A stretch of DNA of 64,000 nucleotides from Motacilla alba alba (lineage: Eukaryota; Chordata; Aves; Passeriformes; Motacillidae), in the NCBI RefSeq assembly GCF_015832195.1, contig NC_052018.1:56791666-56855665 (forward strand), in the 5' to 3' direction. A program made the translations under genes and the position numbers. Below the pieces are notes generated by a model. That model was given only the letters and a program-made list of their open reading frames with translations. It was not told where the DNA came from and searched no databases. Shown piece after piece: positions 26,496-61,910 of the stretch (position 1 is the stretch's first letter; each line of letters starts with the position of its first letter).

Positions 26496-28631
26496 GGCAG
26501 CTGAGAGGCTCAGTTATGACAAACTCAAGACCAGTCATTTTTAATCATTGACATGGAAAGCAGATTTGATAATTTGACCTAATTAATTTGGTCTTATTTG
26601 ACCAGCAGTGATGGGCTATAAAGCCTTCTAAATAAGCCTGGCACGAGACATCAACAGATTTTCTATTACTACCAAAAACTTGTGCCAAGTTTCCAGGAGC
26701 ACTTGTTTCAAAAGAATGTCTTTAAGATTTCTGTGGCCATTACATCTTTGACAGACATGAGGTATTCGTGCCATCTGAGATCTATAAGCAAGTAGTGGTC
26801 AAGGCCATTTTCCATGTCAGGGAAGAATAAATCTGACCTCTTTAGCTGTCTTGTTTAGTTGGGTTTTTGGGGGGTAGAGACAGATGGCAATACTGCAGTT
26901 CTTACTCATAAATAATAGATAAATCTATGTTAAATTTGTTCCTTTCATCTTGGACTAGTTAAAAATCACTGTTCTGGAGTTAGGAATGTTCCAGACAGAA
27001 AGCTGCTGTAAGCCAAGGATTGACATGCTGATCTAAAGAAGACATTTTCACCTCATGTTACTTCTTACAAGGTCCTATGTCTTGCAGTTCTTCTGATGTA
27101 CTTTGCATAGTGCAAAACATGCACTATGCTGATATTAAGTAGTTCCTGAGGCTGCTAATCACACTCTCATTACAGCTAAAGATGTTGCAATGTGTATTCC
27201 TGTGTCAGTGTCAACAATATTTTTTTTTCCATTTCCTGACAGTGAAATTAAAAAAAAAAATATTTGGACTTTGCTTATCATTGCAAAAGCAATGCAAGTC
27301 AGGAGCAGCACCTAAAGAATGCAGGAGAACCTGTACCACCTCCAAAATAACAGGATGAGTTTTGTCTGTACTTTGATGGCCTGTGGAACAAACCAAAGAA
27401 AAGAAAGCAGATTCCAAACACAACACATCTTGTTCGTAAGCAGAGACAAGTGTGCAATTCCTATTCTGCTAGAAGCAGAACACCAAGACTTTTGAAAAAA
27501 TGGAACATGTATGTATGGAGTTTTTTAATGGCTTCAAAGCATGTGCTTCCAGTGTTCACCTGATATTTCAATTGCAGGGGCTTGTACACAGAAAACTTTC
27601 CATTATCTTACATTTGGGATGTCTGGGAAGCAGAAAGGGACACGAACTAAGGTGGCATATTGTGGGTTACAGGTGAACAGTTTGTAGATACCAGATGCAT
27701 TCTGAAAATCTCTCAGGAATCCAGGATGATGAAGAGTGGATCTAGGTTCTTGCCAGAGCCTAACTTTCAACAAGAGGTAAAATCTGTCACATGCAGGGAC
27801 AGCCTGGAGGTGTCACTCAAATGCACAAAATAGAAACAAGATCTGGGGCTGGGTAACTTAGAGAGTGCTAAAGGTGCAGTGATATTTTGGCAGAAGTTAA
27901 TTGTTTAATTGATCAGTGAGTTATTTTCTCTTGATAGCAAAATATAATCGGGTTTCTGGTATTTGGTATTCTGAGCAAACAATCTGATTGTTTGACGTAA
28001 GTTGGAGCTTGAGCTGGGGCAACTGAGAGAAGAATTTAACATATATTGATAAGAAAAAGTAGGGTCAAAAAGTTAAAGTCAATAATCGATTTCTTTGGTA
28101 ATTTGAGAACAATTGTGCAAGATGTTCTGCATCCTGAGATTATTGCATCTTGCATGCTAAATTTCTAGTGCTTTGAATGCAAGTCATAAGGACTAACTAT
28201 GGTGGAAAGCTGGTGTGCCCCAAATATGTGGATATTGACAGTAGAAATGCCTGTAGGTGTTTATTTGGCAATCTAAACTTCTGTGGCTGGTTCTCAGAGA
28301 TCTGAAAGTCTTTGAACTGAAAAGATTTCCCTGTTAGTTTTGTCCTTGACTTGTCTTCTAGTCCTGAAGTGGGTGCCCTTAGTTCATGGGGAGAAGTAAG
28401 CAATACTTTCTCAGAAGAGAGTTTCAGAATGTTCTTTATCCTCATTGACTTTGTTGAACCACATTTACCTTCATAAAGTTCTCTCCAGAGTAGGTACAAG
28501 ACCAGTTATGACCACAGATTTTATTTTTGTTGTGTATTATCAACTTCCTGTGGGTGGCAGTTCTCCAAAAGCTGGAATTCTGTAATACAGAAAAGTTTTT
28601 TCACAGTCTAATACAGTTTTTACTTATAGGC

Positions 28632-28730
28632 CAAAAGCAAAAAAAAAAAAAAAAAACCCCCAAAAAACCCCACAACAACAACAAAAAAAAAAACACCCCA
28701 AAAAACCAACCAAACAAACAAAAAAAAAAC
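28632..28730. repeat. A-rich simple sequence
   Basis: A runs are mixed with CCCC and CAAC/CAAA words for about 100 bases. It is low-complexity and gives a meaningless lysine-rich open frame. Confidence 0.9.
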
Positions 28731-30549
28731 TTTCATTAAAATTCAGCAAAACATTTAAAGAAACCTAGTTTCTTCTTTCTTTTTGAAGATGTTTTCAGTT
28801 TAGGACTTTAAAATGTTTTTAGGAAATCAAGTGTTAGTCATCATATTAATGCAGAAACTTGAAGCTGGAATTATGAAGTGGCACAATCCTAGGGATCTGG
28901 TATTAACAGGGAATGTAAGACTCCTAAATTTTTAATAAGTAATTTTATTTTTCATTTTAAGTTGGCTGAAGTTATTAGAAGAGTGACATGAACAGCCCCT
29001 CGTATTTCAATATGTTTAACATACTAGAATGTCTATTTACTTTGCAACACAAGGAAAAGAATTTAAACACTGCCAGAAAGCTAGGTTTCAGAAACCCCAG
29101 GTTCAAATTGTGTGTCCAGACAATGATGTCATGAACCCTCTGAAGACAAATTTTATTGTGTTTTCAGTATTAGTGTTTCTTGAGCAACATCTCCTGAGGT
29201 ATAGCTAAATCTCTACTGATGTTTTCCTGTCCTCAGAACAAAAATGCTAAGGCTTTTTGAAAGCAGGTCCTTGTGTTCTCTGGAAACTTCAGGTACTTTG
29301 CCACAGGATGGCAGTGTAACAGCACATGTCATTAATTTTTGTGACGTGTTCTGGAAGCGTTTGATATTGGAGCTAGCATTTGTCTGGAATTAAGTGCAGC
29401 ATTGTTTCTTTTTAACTTTTCACAATACCGTTGTTCCCCTTGTATTATTAGTGCATCTTTGCTTGTGTTTTTATAAAATTATTTTCCTTTTGTGCTGTTT
29501 TTTAGCTAAACAATAAGCTTTAATAAAGAGCAACAGGTCTCCTCAATGTCCCTATCATATCCTGTGGTTAACAATACTTTATTTGAAGACTAAGTCCCAC
29601 AGTCTTTTTTTCAGAAAAATATTTATTCTTTGAAATATACTTGTTTGCTTCAAAATGTAATTGTTGATGTGGTTCATCAGGTACCTTTTCTTTCTTCTAA
29701 AGGCTTGTTTTTTTTAATCAAGTCCATTTAGAGACTTTAGTTTGTAGTCCTTCTACACGTTCATATAATTCTTTATTTCAAAGTCTTCAAGCCTATCTTT
29801 TTAAACATTATTTTTTATCTCTCTGGGATATTTTATTCTTCAGTATTTTATTAAGGTTCATTTCTTTCCCTGCTTCCACTGATGTATTGAGTGAGAATCA
29901 ATATTGTCAGCAAACAAGTGGTCATTTTTTAACTGGGGAAATACTTTAATGGTTCTGTTGCAAATATGGTGTTCACAAATCTTGTTCACATTCTAGCATT
30001 AAAAATCAACCCAGTGGTGTCCTGGTGCCCAGCCCTCACTCCACCTGTGCTGAGGGTTGAGAATGCCCAGTTGTCTTTGGCTGTCCTTTGCTGCAGCAGC
30101 AGGCAATTCCTCATCCCTGCAGCTTCCAGCAGTGATGCTGGTGTCTGTCCTCATTCAGTCCCAACTCCCACCAGCACACTTGGCCTTTCTGAGCTATATG
30201 CAAGGGATGCCCTTCCCACCCCATTTACCAGACCCACCTTTTTGGTATCCCACCTGTAAAACAAAGCCAAGGATTCTTCTTTGTATGCATCCACAGAACA
30301 CGGGAAAAAAAAAAAAAAAAGAACAAAACCTGTTCCTTTCTCTGAGTTTCACCATAAAGCTTCCAGAAGTTGCTGTACTTTCTTCCCCTTCTTGTGTCAT
30401 TTAGCAACAAAATTGATGTTATGAAAATAAATATAAGAATAGTCACTCTAATATTAATGTAAATCATCAGCATTATTAAGAAGTGCTTTTCTCTAATATA
30501 GAAAGTAGTAATTGGCTTTCCTCTCACCTTTTTCTTCTCTCTTACCTGG

Positions 30550-30550
<1 letters not shown>

Positions 30551-30591
<41 letters not shown>

Positions 30592-30612
30592 TTTTGTTTT
30601 GTTTTGTTTTTT
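30551..30612. repeat. T40 homopolymer with GTTTT repeats
   Basis: Forty consecutive T (30551-30590) run straight into about four GTTTT units. On the minus strand this reads as CAAAA repeats followed by a poly(A) tract. Confidence 0.95.
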
Positions 30613-30954
30613 GTTCAGCTAGCCACATGGTGGCAGCTACTTCCTATCTTCTGGTGATCACAGCGGGAAAAAAAATGCTGCAGGCTAGATTTCTTCTGAA
30701 GTCTATTAGAATGGAAAAATCAGCACACCATTTTTGCATTTAAGCAGTGGGAAAGAGAGTCCTGCTATGTCATGCAGCTTGGTCACAAAATCAGCATGGA
30801 GGGGGAGCAGAGACAGAATCTCATATCTAAGCTATATTTTGGGAAAATTCAACCTTGGTTTCACAAAATCTTGCTTGTCTGGAAAACACCTTAGGTTTGA
30901 AAGAGTTCAAATCGATGTAAATCTAGGCTAACTGTCCTGCAGGGAAATGGATAA

Positions 30955-31100
30955 AGAAGCACCCACAGTTTAGTCAAGCTCCCCAGAGCCATGGAATCAC
31001 GCCTGGATGGTGGAAAAAGATTGCCGCTGGAAGTGTCAGGAAAGTCTGGGATACTTCAGGCAGTACTGCAGTGACCAAAGGAAATTGAGTGGGGCATGTT
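30955..31100 (+). pseudogene. Possible degenerate retroviral zinc-knuckle piece
   Basis: On the plus strand, CRWKCQESLGYFRQYC resembles a nucleocapsid CCHC knuckle, but the spacing of the first two Cys is off by one and the His is Tyr. An in-frame stop lies shortly downstream. It is on the opposite strand to the pol remnant about 1 kb away, so the two may be separate or rearranged pieces. Confidence 0.3.
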
Positions 31101-31954
31101 CCAGCAGCAACAAAAATCAGCAGAAACACATCTGACCCCTAGAGTCCCAGCCAGTAACCAAAGCTACTTTCAGAATTTTTAGCTCTTGTTCTAGTTTTCT
31201 GTGAATTATTTAAAAACTTACCACTTCTAAACAGACTGTGTTGAACTGCATATGAAAAAAATGTATACCTGCCTAATAGAAATTGACCTCTAAATATGAA
31301 CAAGGATATCTAGATTTTAAGTCTTCCTGTTGAACATTTATATAAAGTATCTATAGGTATAAAGTATCTAGTCTTTAGGTATTTTATTATTGCTATAAAG
31401 AACCCTATGGAGCTCAGGCTCTACAAAAACTCATTTTGGGATTTTTAAAAAAGCTGCAGCTAAAAACCAGCAAAATATTTGCAGATTCTCTGCTTACTCC
31501 TTAATAATCTTCACCAATGAATTATGGCTTCCATTTTGACCCATTCATCAATTCCTTTTGTTTGAATAGCTCTTCTGTAACAGTTTTCCTTGACAGCACC
31601 TTTTCCTTGGATTCCTTCCAAGTCCTGAATATTGTTCCCCTCTCCAAGCTCCTGCTCTCCCCTTCAGTCTGCCCTTAGTTCTGTATCCCCACCAGGGCCA
31701 TAAGAACAGGCTGCCTTTTCCAAGCATGTGCCCCTTAGTGTGGAGTTGCTCACCGTACCCCAGACCCTTGTACTCTAACCAAGGGATGCTGGAAATGGTG
31801 GTGGCTCTCCTCCACTTTTTCCTCTGTGATCATCTGAACAGGCTGGTGCAGGGGACCATGCTTCAGCCTGCCACCACTTCTGCATTTCCCTCACATTGCC
31901 ATTTCCCTCACTGATCAACCAGTGGGACAAGGTCAGAGAAAAAGCTGAAATGTG

Positions 31955-32428
31955 AACTCAAAACCAGCTCCCCTTGCTCAGGTATAGTACTCGGTGTGTC
32001 TCTGCCTCATTCTCCTGTTGTACTACAGCCCCAAGGGCTTTTCTTGAGCTTCATGCTCAGTAAATTTGGATGCTTTCAGAACCTGTTGAGCACACCATTT
32101 CCCAGAGCACGCACAAGGCTTGCTGCCATCTGGCACTTGCTTTCTGTCCCCATGCACTGTTGGCTTTGAAAGTTCTGCCAGAAGTGCTGTTCTTTAAAAA
32201 AAACATTGGCACCAATTCTCTGTAATAATTGGCCAGGCCCAAAATTTGTTCCTGTTTCTTTTGGTTCCTGTGAGACATTCTGCAGGTCCCGTGGGCACTG
32301 TCTAATGGAAATTTCTGGTATTTGATACTGTCTTTTCTAGCAGATGCTGAACTGTGCCTGCTGGGGATCTGCCCCCCTGCTGTTGCCTGCAGAGGCTTTG
32401 CACAGTCTGCCTGTAAGGCACAGATCAC
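31955..32428 (-). pseudogene. Decayed LTR-retroelement pol fragment (reverse transcriptase end and RNase H)
   Basis: On the minus strand, an open stretch (32428 to 32057) contains a GLANYYREL motif. This is typical of the region after the reverse transcriptase core in endogenous retroviruses and related LTR elements. After a frame change and a stop, GAVVQQENEAETHR with YLSK (about 32010-31960) resembles the start of the RNase H-like region. Length and order fit a pol remnant, but frames are broken and the catalytic core upstream is missing. I cannot assign the family and found no flanking LTRs. It is non-functional. Confidence 0.6.
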
Positions 32429-35400
32429 AGCAGGACAGAAATGGAACCCAACAGCCCCGTGTCACTGAAATGCTGCTGCTGCTTCATGTAAACCAAAGGT
32501 TCTTGATTTTAAAGTTTAAAGTTTAAAAAAGGCTACTCTTCTTGGACACTTTTGTCACTGTAACTCTCAGTGCTCTTTGGTTAGATTTGGGGTGACTATC
32601 AAAATAGCAATTTTGATGTTATTAAGCATTGAATTTGGAAATCAGATTTCTTGTCCAGAAATCTGTGTGACTCATTAACAGCCCATCCTCTTGTTATAGG
32701 ATGTTCTCAGGAGCTAAAGACTGTCAGGCCTTCACTTTGCAATATTCTGTGAATCTTCTTTGACTTGATTTCCCAGTTATTTGAGTCTTTTATCTGTGTT
32801 GTTCTGTGACTTAGGGTATGCTTTTTGTGAGAATGTAGTCTGGATATCTTGAGTTGAATACTGGGACTGTGTCATTACTACTAGGACTGTGTCAGTATAT
32901 TATCATAGAATGTAAGAACTTGGACCTACAGCACTTTATCATTGGATGAGACTCTGCATCCTTGGCACACATATACTATCCTTCTCATTTCATCTGTCTG
33001 GGTCTGCTTTGGTGATCTGTATGTCCTTATTCTGTCACATTTTCAAATGTAGTTCCACTGGATTTTTTTTTTTATTTTCCTGTATCTTAACCCTATAGAC
33101 AACTGCAACATTTCAAAACTTTCTGAGTGCTGGAAAAGCTTTTTTTTCTTTTTTTTCCAAGAAAGTATCTTACACCAGATGTCAGAAGACTAATGGGTAG
33201 TTTACAACTAGGGAAGGTCTTGCAGAGTTTGAAAAACAAGTTTGGAAAAAGTTATTAAGATAATTCCAGTTGCTGACAGCATCATCTGTTTAAATTTTTA
33301 CCCCACTTTTATCCACCTTCCACCCCACTGTTTGTGATGATTCATATTTCTGCACTTTCTATGCCAAAAATAGAACATGGTATGCTACAGTCTTTGGCAC
33401 ACACAGCACATGTAAATGGCATATCTTTCAGTAGTTTACTTTGAATTAAAATATAATAGGAGCAAATGATAAAGCTGATCAGCAAATTTTCTATGATTTC
33501 TAATGCAAAATTTCCTGATCTCAACTTGGGAATTTACATGAGAGTCAGGAAAAAAAAAACCCAATCAATTTTTCCAATGTTGTCTTCAGCAAATGCAGGC
33601 TGTGGAATATAATGGCAAGGTCTTTTTGCATAGGGACATTAAAATGATTAAAGAATAGAGGAGTTTTATACAAAATCTATTAAACTGGAACTGCCATTAA
33701 CACTTTTATTAACTGTTTGTAAACAAAGATGTTGTAGTAGGTTATATTCACACACATAAACACACTCACACATATGCATGCCCACACACACAAGTGCCAT
33801 TTGTCAAAATATTAAACTAAACCTGAAGGTAATAATCTCACCTTGCTGACATAGTGTTGAAAATCTCTGTGACTCAAGTGGCTTACAAACAGCCCTGAAT
33901 GGAACATTAACATCATTTTCTGCCTTACCCTTTTAACACTTACTTTCAATTAGATTAAACTGGTTAGAACATCCCTCCTTTATGCAAGTTAATGACCCAA
34001 GAATAAGCATGGAAATAAACCTATACATAAGTGACAAGCAGAAAATGCACTTGGAAATTTCAATATACAGTTTGTGTGGAAAATGGAGGTGGCTTGTCCC
34101 TCTTTTCTGAAACTGTCAGAGAAGTAAGGAACTATAAACATTCATCTTATTTCAATGACGTTTCTAGACAGTTGATTTCACCACTGACTGGAACCATCAG
34201 TTAGCAAAACACTGCAGCACTGATCATGGTATAAAACTGCCTAAGTGTGTAGAAAAAGACCAGAACAGCACCTTAAAAAATAGCAGGCACTCGCAGGGAT
34301 CTTTGGAAGCACTTGAACAACTGTTGGGTAAAATACAAAATTTCTCCACGCAGTCTGTCCTCTGCTTTTCTAACCAGAAGTGGAATAATTGTTATGCTTC
34401 TTTTCTTCATTTTCTCTTTCACATTCTGCTGCCAAATTGCTCTTACCCTCATCCAAGGACATTTTGAACAGGGTGCTGAAAGGGTTAAGTTGCACCATTA
34501 GGTGTCAGAGGAAGGACTGATAAGAGTTCAACAACCCCCCCTCTGCATGGGCTCCAGAGCACAGCTCACAGCTGAGTCCTCTGACTTGGAACAGCAGTGA
34601 CAGGAACTGCTCGCCTGCTAAACAAAAGAGCTGCAGCAATCACCTGGTGTGCATCAGTCTTTGAGGAGCCTGAATACCAAAAGATTCTAACTTTCTTACA
34701 GACTCTTCCAAGAAGAACAGAACTAAAAAGAAAATCAGACATATGGGGTGCATTTCAGACCCTATAACGTGCTGCTTCTCTGTTTGTGTTTCATAGCCCC
34801 ACATGTAAAGAGTGGGTAGCACTCTTCAGGCAGGGTGGTGACAGCAGTACAGCAGGAGAGTAACAAAATCAAGGAAGAGCAATTTTGGGTGTAGGACATG
34901 TGCTCCCCCTGACAGAAACGTGGAGCACGCTACAGCAGATCACCACAGCAGTTTTGCTGAACCACTTCCCAAAGCAGTGCTAGGGCTGGATGTTACAGGC
35001 TGGGATACTCAAGCAGGACTCAAAGCTGCACAATCCCTCTGCTGTCCATAATTCTTTAGCTTAGCTGTGGTTTCTGTGATGTTCTCTGTGTAGGAAATGA
35101 AGAATGATTTTACCCTCTTGTCTAGCAGCAACATGATGCAGTTGTCCCTCTTGTGCAAAGACTTGTAGCCCACTGTGTGCTAAGTGCTGGCTGTCAGATT
35201 CCCTATGGATTTAATGCTCTCCACACCTCTGTTAAAGGCAATTGCACAATCCCTGAATTTCCAGGTACTTTTTCAGCAATGCAGAAACCTCACTAATTAT
35301 TTCTTTAGATCTTTCTGCTATAAAGGTGACACTTATTTTGCTTACTTCTAGCTTTTCATTTGTCTGACTTAATTCTGCTGGTTCTTACATTTGGCAGCAG

Positions 35401-35794
35401 CCAGAACAAATGAACATTTTAGAGACAGAAGCTTTCACTACTGGAAAAGCATCCTCTCTGTATCTCCTTATTGTCATTTTCCTTACCTTGGATCCATTAA
35501 CATCTGTGGCCAGAAATCACAGAGATTAGTTTATCTACCAGATCTTCTACCCTCTGTGTTCTTTCATGTGCAGAGCAAGGACAGAATTTATTTTTAACTT
35601 GGCTACCTTTCCTCCTCCGGAACTCCTTCCTACCTTACAGTCAGCAGCATCTGCTGTTAGAAGCCATCCACATTATCCATCTGGGGTTGCTGCCCAAAGT
35701 CCCCTCTGGCTCTGTGGATCAGGGCTGTATAAGTCTCACTTTTGTTACTTTTTCTGTTGGTGTTTGAAAACTAAATAAAAGCACCTTCCCTATG

Positions 35795-35831
35795 TTTTTT
35801 TTTTTTTGTTTGTTTTGTTTTGTTTTTTTTC
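35795..35831. repeat. T-rich simple sequence
   Basis: A T13 run followed by GTTTG/GTTTT units and T8. It has the same composition as the block at 30551. Confidence 0.85.
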
Positions 35832-38800
35832 CCAGCTGCTCATGGCTCTATGTCATGGCATTATTCTTTGGAGCAATTACAAGAACTCCTTTACTTCATG
35901 CTCATCCCAGTCTTGTGGATGTGCAATACCTTAGAGATGCCTTTTGAAATTTTCCCTTCCTTTGAAGACATTTAAAGATAACGAAATCTTTCCTTTGATT
36001 CTTCCCTCTTAGCAAGTAAGTGATATCAGTGATATCAGATCAGTGTCTGTTTTCTGATGCTTCCTGATTCTGAAATTTAGAGAATTTATATTTAAGGGAA
36101 TTTATTCAAAAAATTGTGCTCTGTGTTCTGACACTGTTTGCAATTACTTTTGTGGGGGTATTTTTCTGAACTTACAGTAAACCCAATTTCAAGGGTCAAC
36201 TTCTATTTAAAAAGCCTCCTACTGTTGTTTATATTTTAACCACTGTGCTAACCAATGTACCCTGACTCTGAAATGAGATCTGATAAACTTCCACCTATGG
36301 GTGATCCTCACAGTGATCAAATAAATGAGAACAAACACCACAAGATTAGAACTGGAGAGAGATTTAGATACTGTGTGCATCAATGAGGGGAAATAGGAAA
36401 GAAGGAAAGGCACAAAAGGATAAATCAACAGTTTACAAGGATCCTGTCAAACATAATGCCTTGACAAGTCACATCCTTGTCACAAGACAACAGTGAGGAG
36501 TGCCAGTGTGGCAGATGAAAGACACGTCTCTTTTGTCATTTTCTTGTGGAAAACTTACAGAATGACTGGTTTTGTACCAGGAATAATTGCTAACAATATT
36601 CTCAAGTCCAGTTTTCCAACATCAAATCCATTTAGATAGAGATTAATAAGATTTCTCCAAATCTGCATTGTCATCTTTGAATGAAACGGCAGTATGAGTG
36701 TTCTTTGCTTTCTTCAGAGCATTCACACCAATGTAGCTTCATTTTAATCTGATTTAAGACAATTATATGGAGAGAAGAACAGGAGCCAGGCCTTAAACTG
36801 GCAACAACTACAAGGAAGGAGTAGATTGTGAAGGAGTATATATAGACCTTTAACATGAGGAAAGCTTGCAAAAGAGTCTGCTGACCTGATGCACACAAAT
36901 TTTCCCAAACTATCCTGGAATATGTTAACAAACCTTTGGCTACCACAAGTAGCTTCTCTTGGTTTGAAAACCAGTAGGAAAAGCTGATCTGATTAAAAAT
37001 CTCTAACACATAGTGTTTATTGATGCGTTTTACATGCTGAGTTAAGACTCACAGCCTTTCAAACCTCTCCATGCAGCAGAAACAGCTGCACTCACCCACT
37101 TATGCAGGTTTTTTTGGTTAGTCTTTTACCACCAGATGTGCACCATAACACAGTGACCCAGTGACTATGTCAGTGGAAATGGGAGATACAGAAAACTGGG
37201 GAAGGTGCCAAAGATGCTGGAGAGGGCAGCCTGAGCAGAAAACCAATTTTGCATTGGAGTAAGGAAAAGACCCACTATGTGATAATATCGGACGGGAAGG
37301 AAACACAGGGATTGGTGAGCAGATCCTGTTTGTAGCCAGGGAGTCAGGGGGTATAGAGCAGGAGAGATGAAAACTAAGATCTAGAGCTGGAATTGAAAAT
37401 GAGGTTAAGATTGTAAAAATGTGGAGGTAAACCAGGCTTGAATAGCTCTCAAAAGCCTGCCTGCTAGTAAAGCCTACTTGGTGTTCTGCTCCTTTGTTTT
37501 ACCATTCTTTCCCAATGAGTAACTGGTCCTAAAACCTGATAAGCCTGATCCCACATGTAATTGCATTATATCCCACCCATTCTCCCTGTCACCCTTCATA
37601 TGTTTCCCTGAGCTGAGTCCAGCTCCCATCAGCTCCTCTCCTTGGCCCATCTGCTTTGTTTCCTGGACTAACATCAGTGATATCCCAAGCCTCTAGAGAT
37701 ATGCCGTGCTTTGCTGTTGTTCACAAGTCGCATTAAAACAGATTCAAGCACAGAAAACAGCCAAATAGCATGGTATTATACTACCTGACAGGAGAAAAAC
37801 AGCATAGGACAAGCAGGATCAGCTTTAAATTTTTAAGATAAACAGTAAAATATAAGCTGATCTGGTTCTCATGATAGAATGCTTCTCTCACATATTTATT
37901 CCTGCACTCCTAGCTTTATCCCAAACCCTCAATACAGTGTAACTTCTATTTAAAGCAGGCAGGATGATGTAGAAGTGGACAGCCTCATTAGTTTTTAGAA
38001 GCAACTCATGATTCTGTAAACTTTTGGCCTCCAGTTGCAGAAGATTGAATTGCATGATCCAGCAGTGTGCATTCAAGTCTGTTCTGCCCATCCAATATTC
38101 ATCCTGTTCCTGCCTCTGGTGAGTCACTAGCACATTTGATTCAGTAAGTGGTTTGGAAGAAACACCAGAGAGTTAACATGCTAGAGAAGCCATGAAATGG
38201 TGCTGCAGTGCAACTTTTCCAAGGTAAAGGCTGCTTGGGAAATACCGAGTGAGCTGATGTTGAAATCAGGATAACACACAGATGAACAAAGTCTGACACC
38301 CTCGCTGGATGAGTTTGTGCATGCAGTGTGAGGTTAAATGTCTGGTAAGGAAGAACACTGAATAGCTATCTATGATTCTTAAACCTAATGTTAAATCTAA
38401 ATCTAAATCTAAAGTTTAAATGAAATTAAAATTAAGTCCTACTCCAAAATAGAAGGAAAAAAAAAGAAAACTCAAAGTCAAGAAGACAGCAGAAAAGGAA
38501 TTCTTTAACAAAGAAGTAAAATTAAACTATTTTACAGAATTAATATCTGAATCTTATAATCATGCTTACCATGAGATTAAATAGAAGTTGCTCCTTATAA
38601 ATCAATACAGGTATGCATGGCTGAATTTACTCTAATGGGACTCTAATGTCTAGAGAAATTCAGATCCTGCCTGGACACATGATTTCCCATACTTTCCAGC
38701 AAAATTATTCCTGTCTTTTCTCTAGTAGAGAAAGACCTATCCATTTGAGAACAAAACATATCCTGCAGAACAAGAAAGTGCCTTTGCATTTAATAGCATC

Positions 38801-38887
38801 CAGTAGGAATGATTGAATCTGATTTGGTAATCCATCCAATTCAAGGTTGTTTGAACAGCCACACCACGGAAGGGGGGAGCAGCATGG

Positions 38888-38930
38888 GAGAATGATTAAC
38901 TTAATCCTCCTGCCTTGTTTGTTTGATGCT
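38888..38930 (+). promoter_or_regulatory. PLG: PLG liver-type promoter (HNF1-like and FOXA-like sites)
   Basis: GAGAATGATTAAC (38888-38900) is, on the minus strand, GTTAATCATTCTC, a close match to the HNF1 consensus. A TGTTTGTTTG word typical of FOXA sites follows at 38917-38926. Both are within 120 bases of the PLG start codon. Plasminogen is made by hepatocytes, where HNF1 and FOXA factors act. A weak AATAAAAC TATA-like word is at about 38951. Binding is inferred from motif only. Confidence 0.55.
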
Positions 38931-39007
38931 GCCTCACTCCAGTGCAAGTCAATAAAACTTTGAGCACCGACACACACAACTTCCAGCAACCTCCAAGCTG
39001 GCCCAAA

Positions 39008-61788
<22,781 letters not shown>

Positions 61789-61888
61789 TCCTGGGTATGG
61801 ACTGCCCTCTCCTGGAAAGCAGCATGCACGTCAGAAGTACAAGATTCCAAGTGCAATATTAAAGCTACAATCATTTATAAGAAAGCAA

Positions 61889-61894
61889 AATAAA
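61889..61894 (+). promoter_or_regulatory. PLG: PLG polyadenylation signal
   Basis: AATAAA lies 101 bases after the stop codon, giving a short 3' UTR ending near 61910. Confidence 0.75.
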
Positions 61895-61910
61895 TATGAT
61901 CATCCATTTT

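Larger units (their letters stand above)
25500..38880. other. Gene-poor intergenic spacer between AHI1 and PLG
   Basis: About 13.4 kb between the two genes. It holds a probable CR1 piece (26402), an A-rich block (28632), a 40-base T run (30551), a decayed LTR-retroelement remnant (30.9-32.4 kb), a T-rich block (35795) and a degenerate CA-rich patch (about 33750-33800). No exon with flanking splice sites and a recognisable protein was found. Open frames here are short and unsupported. Confidence 0.75.

Noticed and set aside
28527..28739. Lysine/asparagine-rich 70-codon frame
   Set aside because: It is a translation of an A-rich simple repeat.
38384..38416. Telomere-like TCTAAA hexamers
   Set aside because: Only about three perfect copies of a non-telomeric unit; too short to call an interstitial telomeric repeat.
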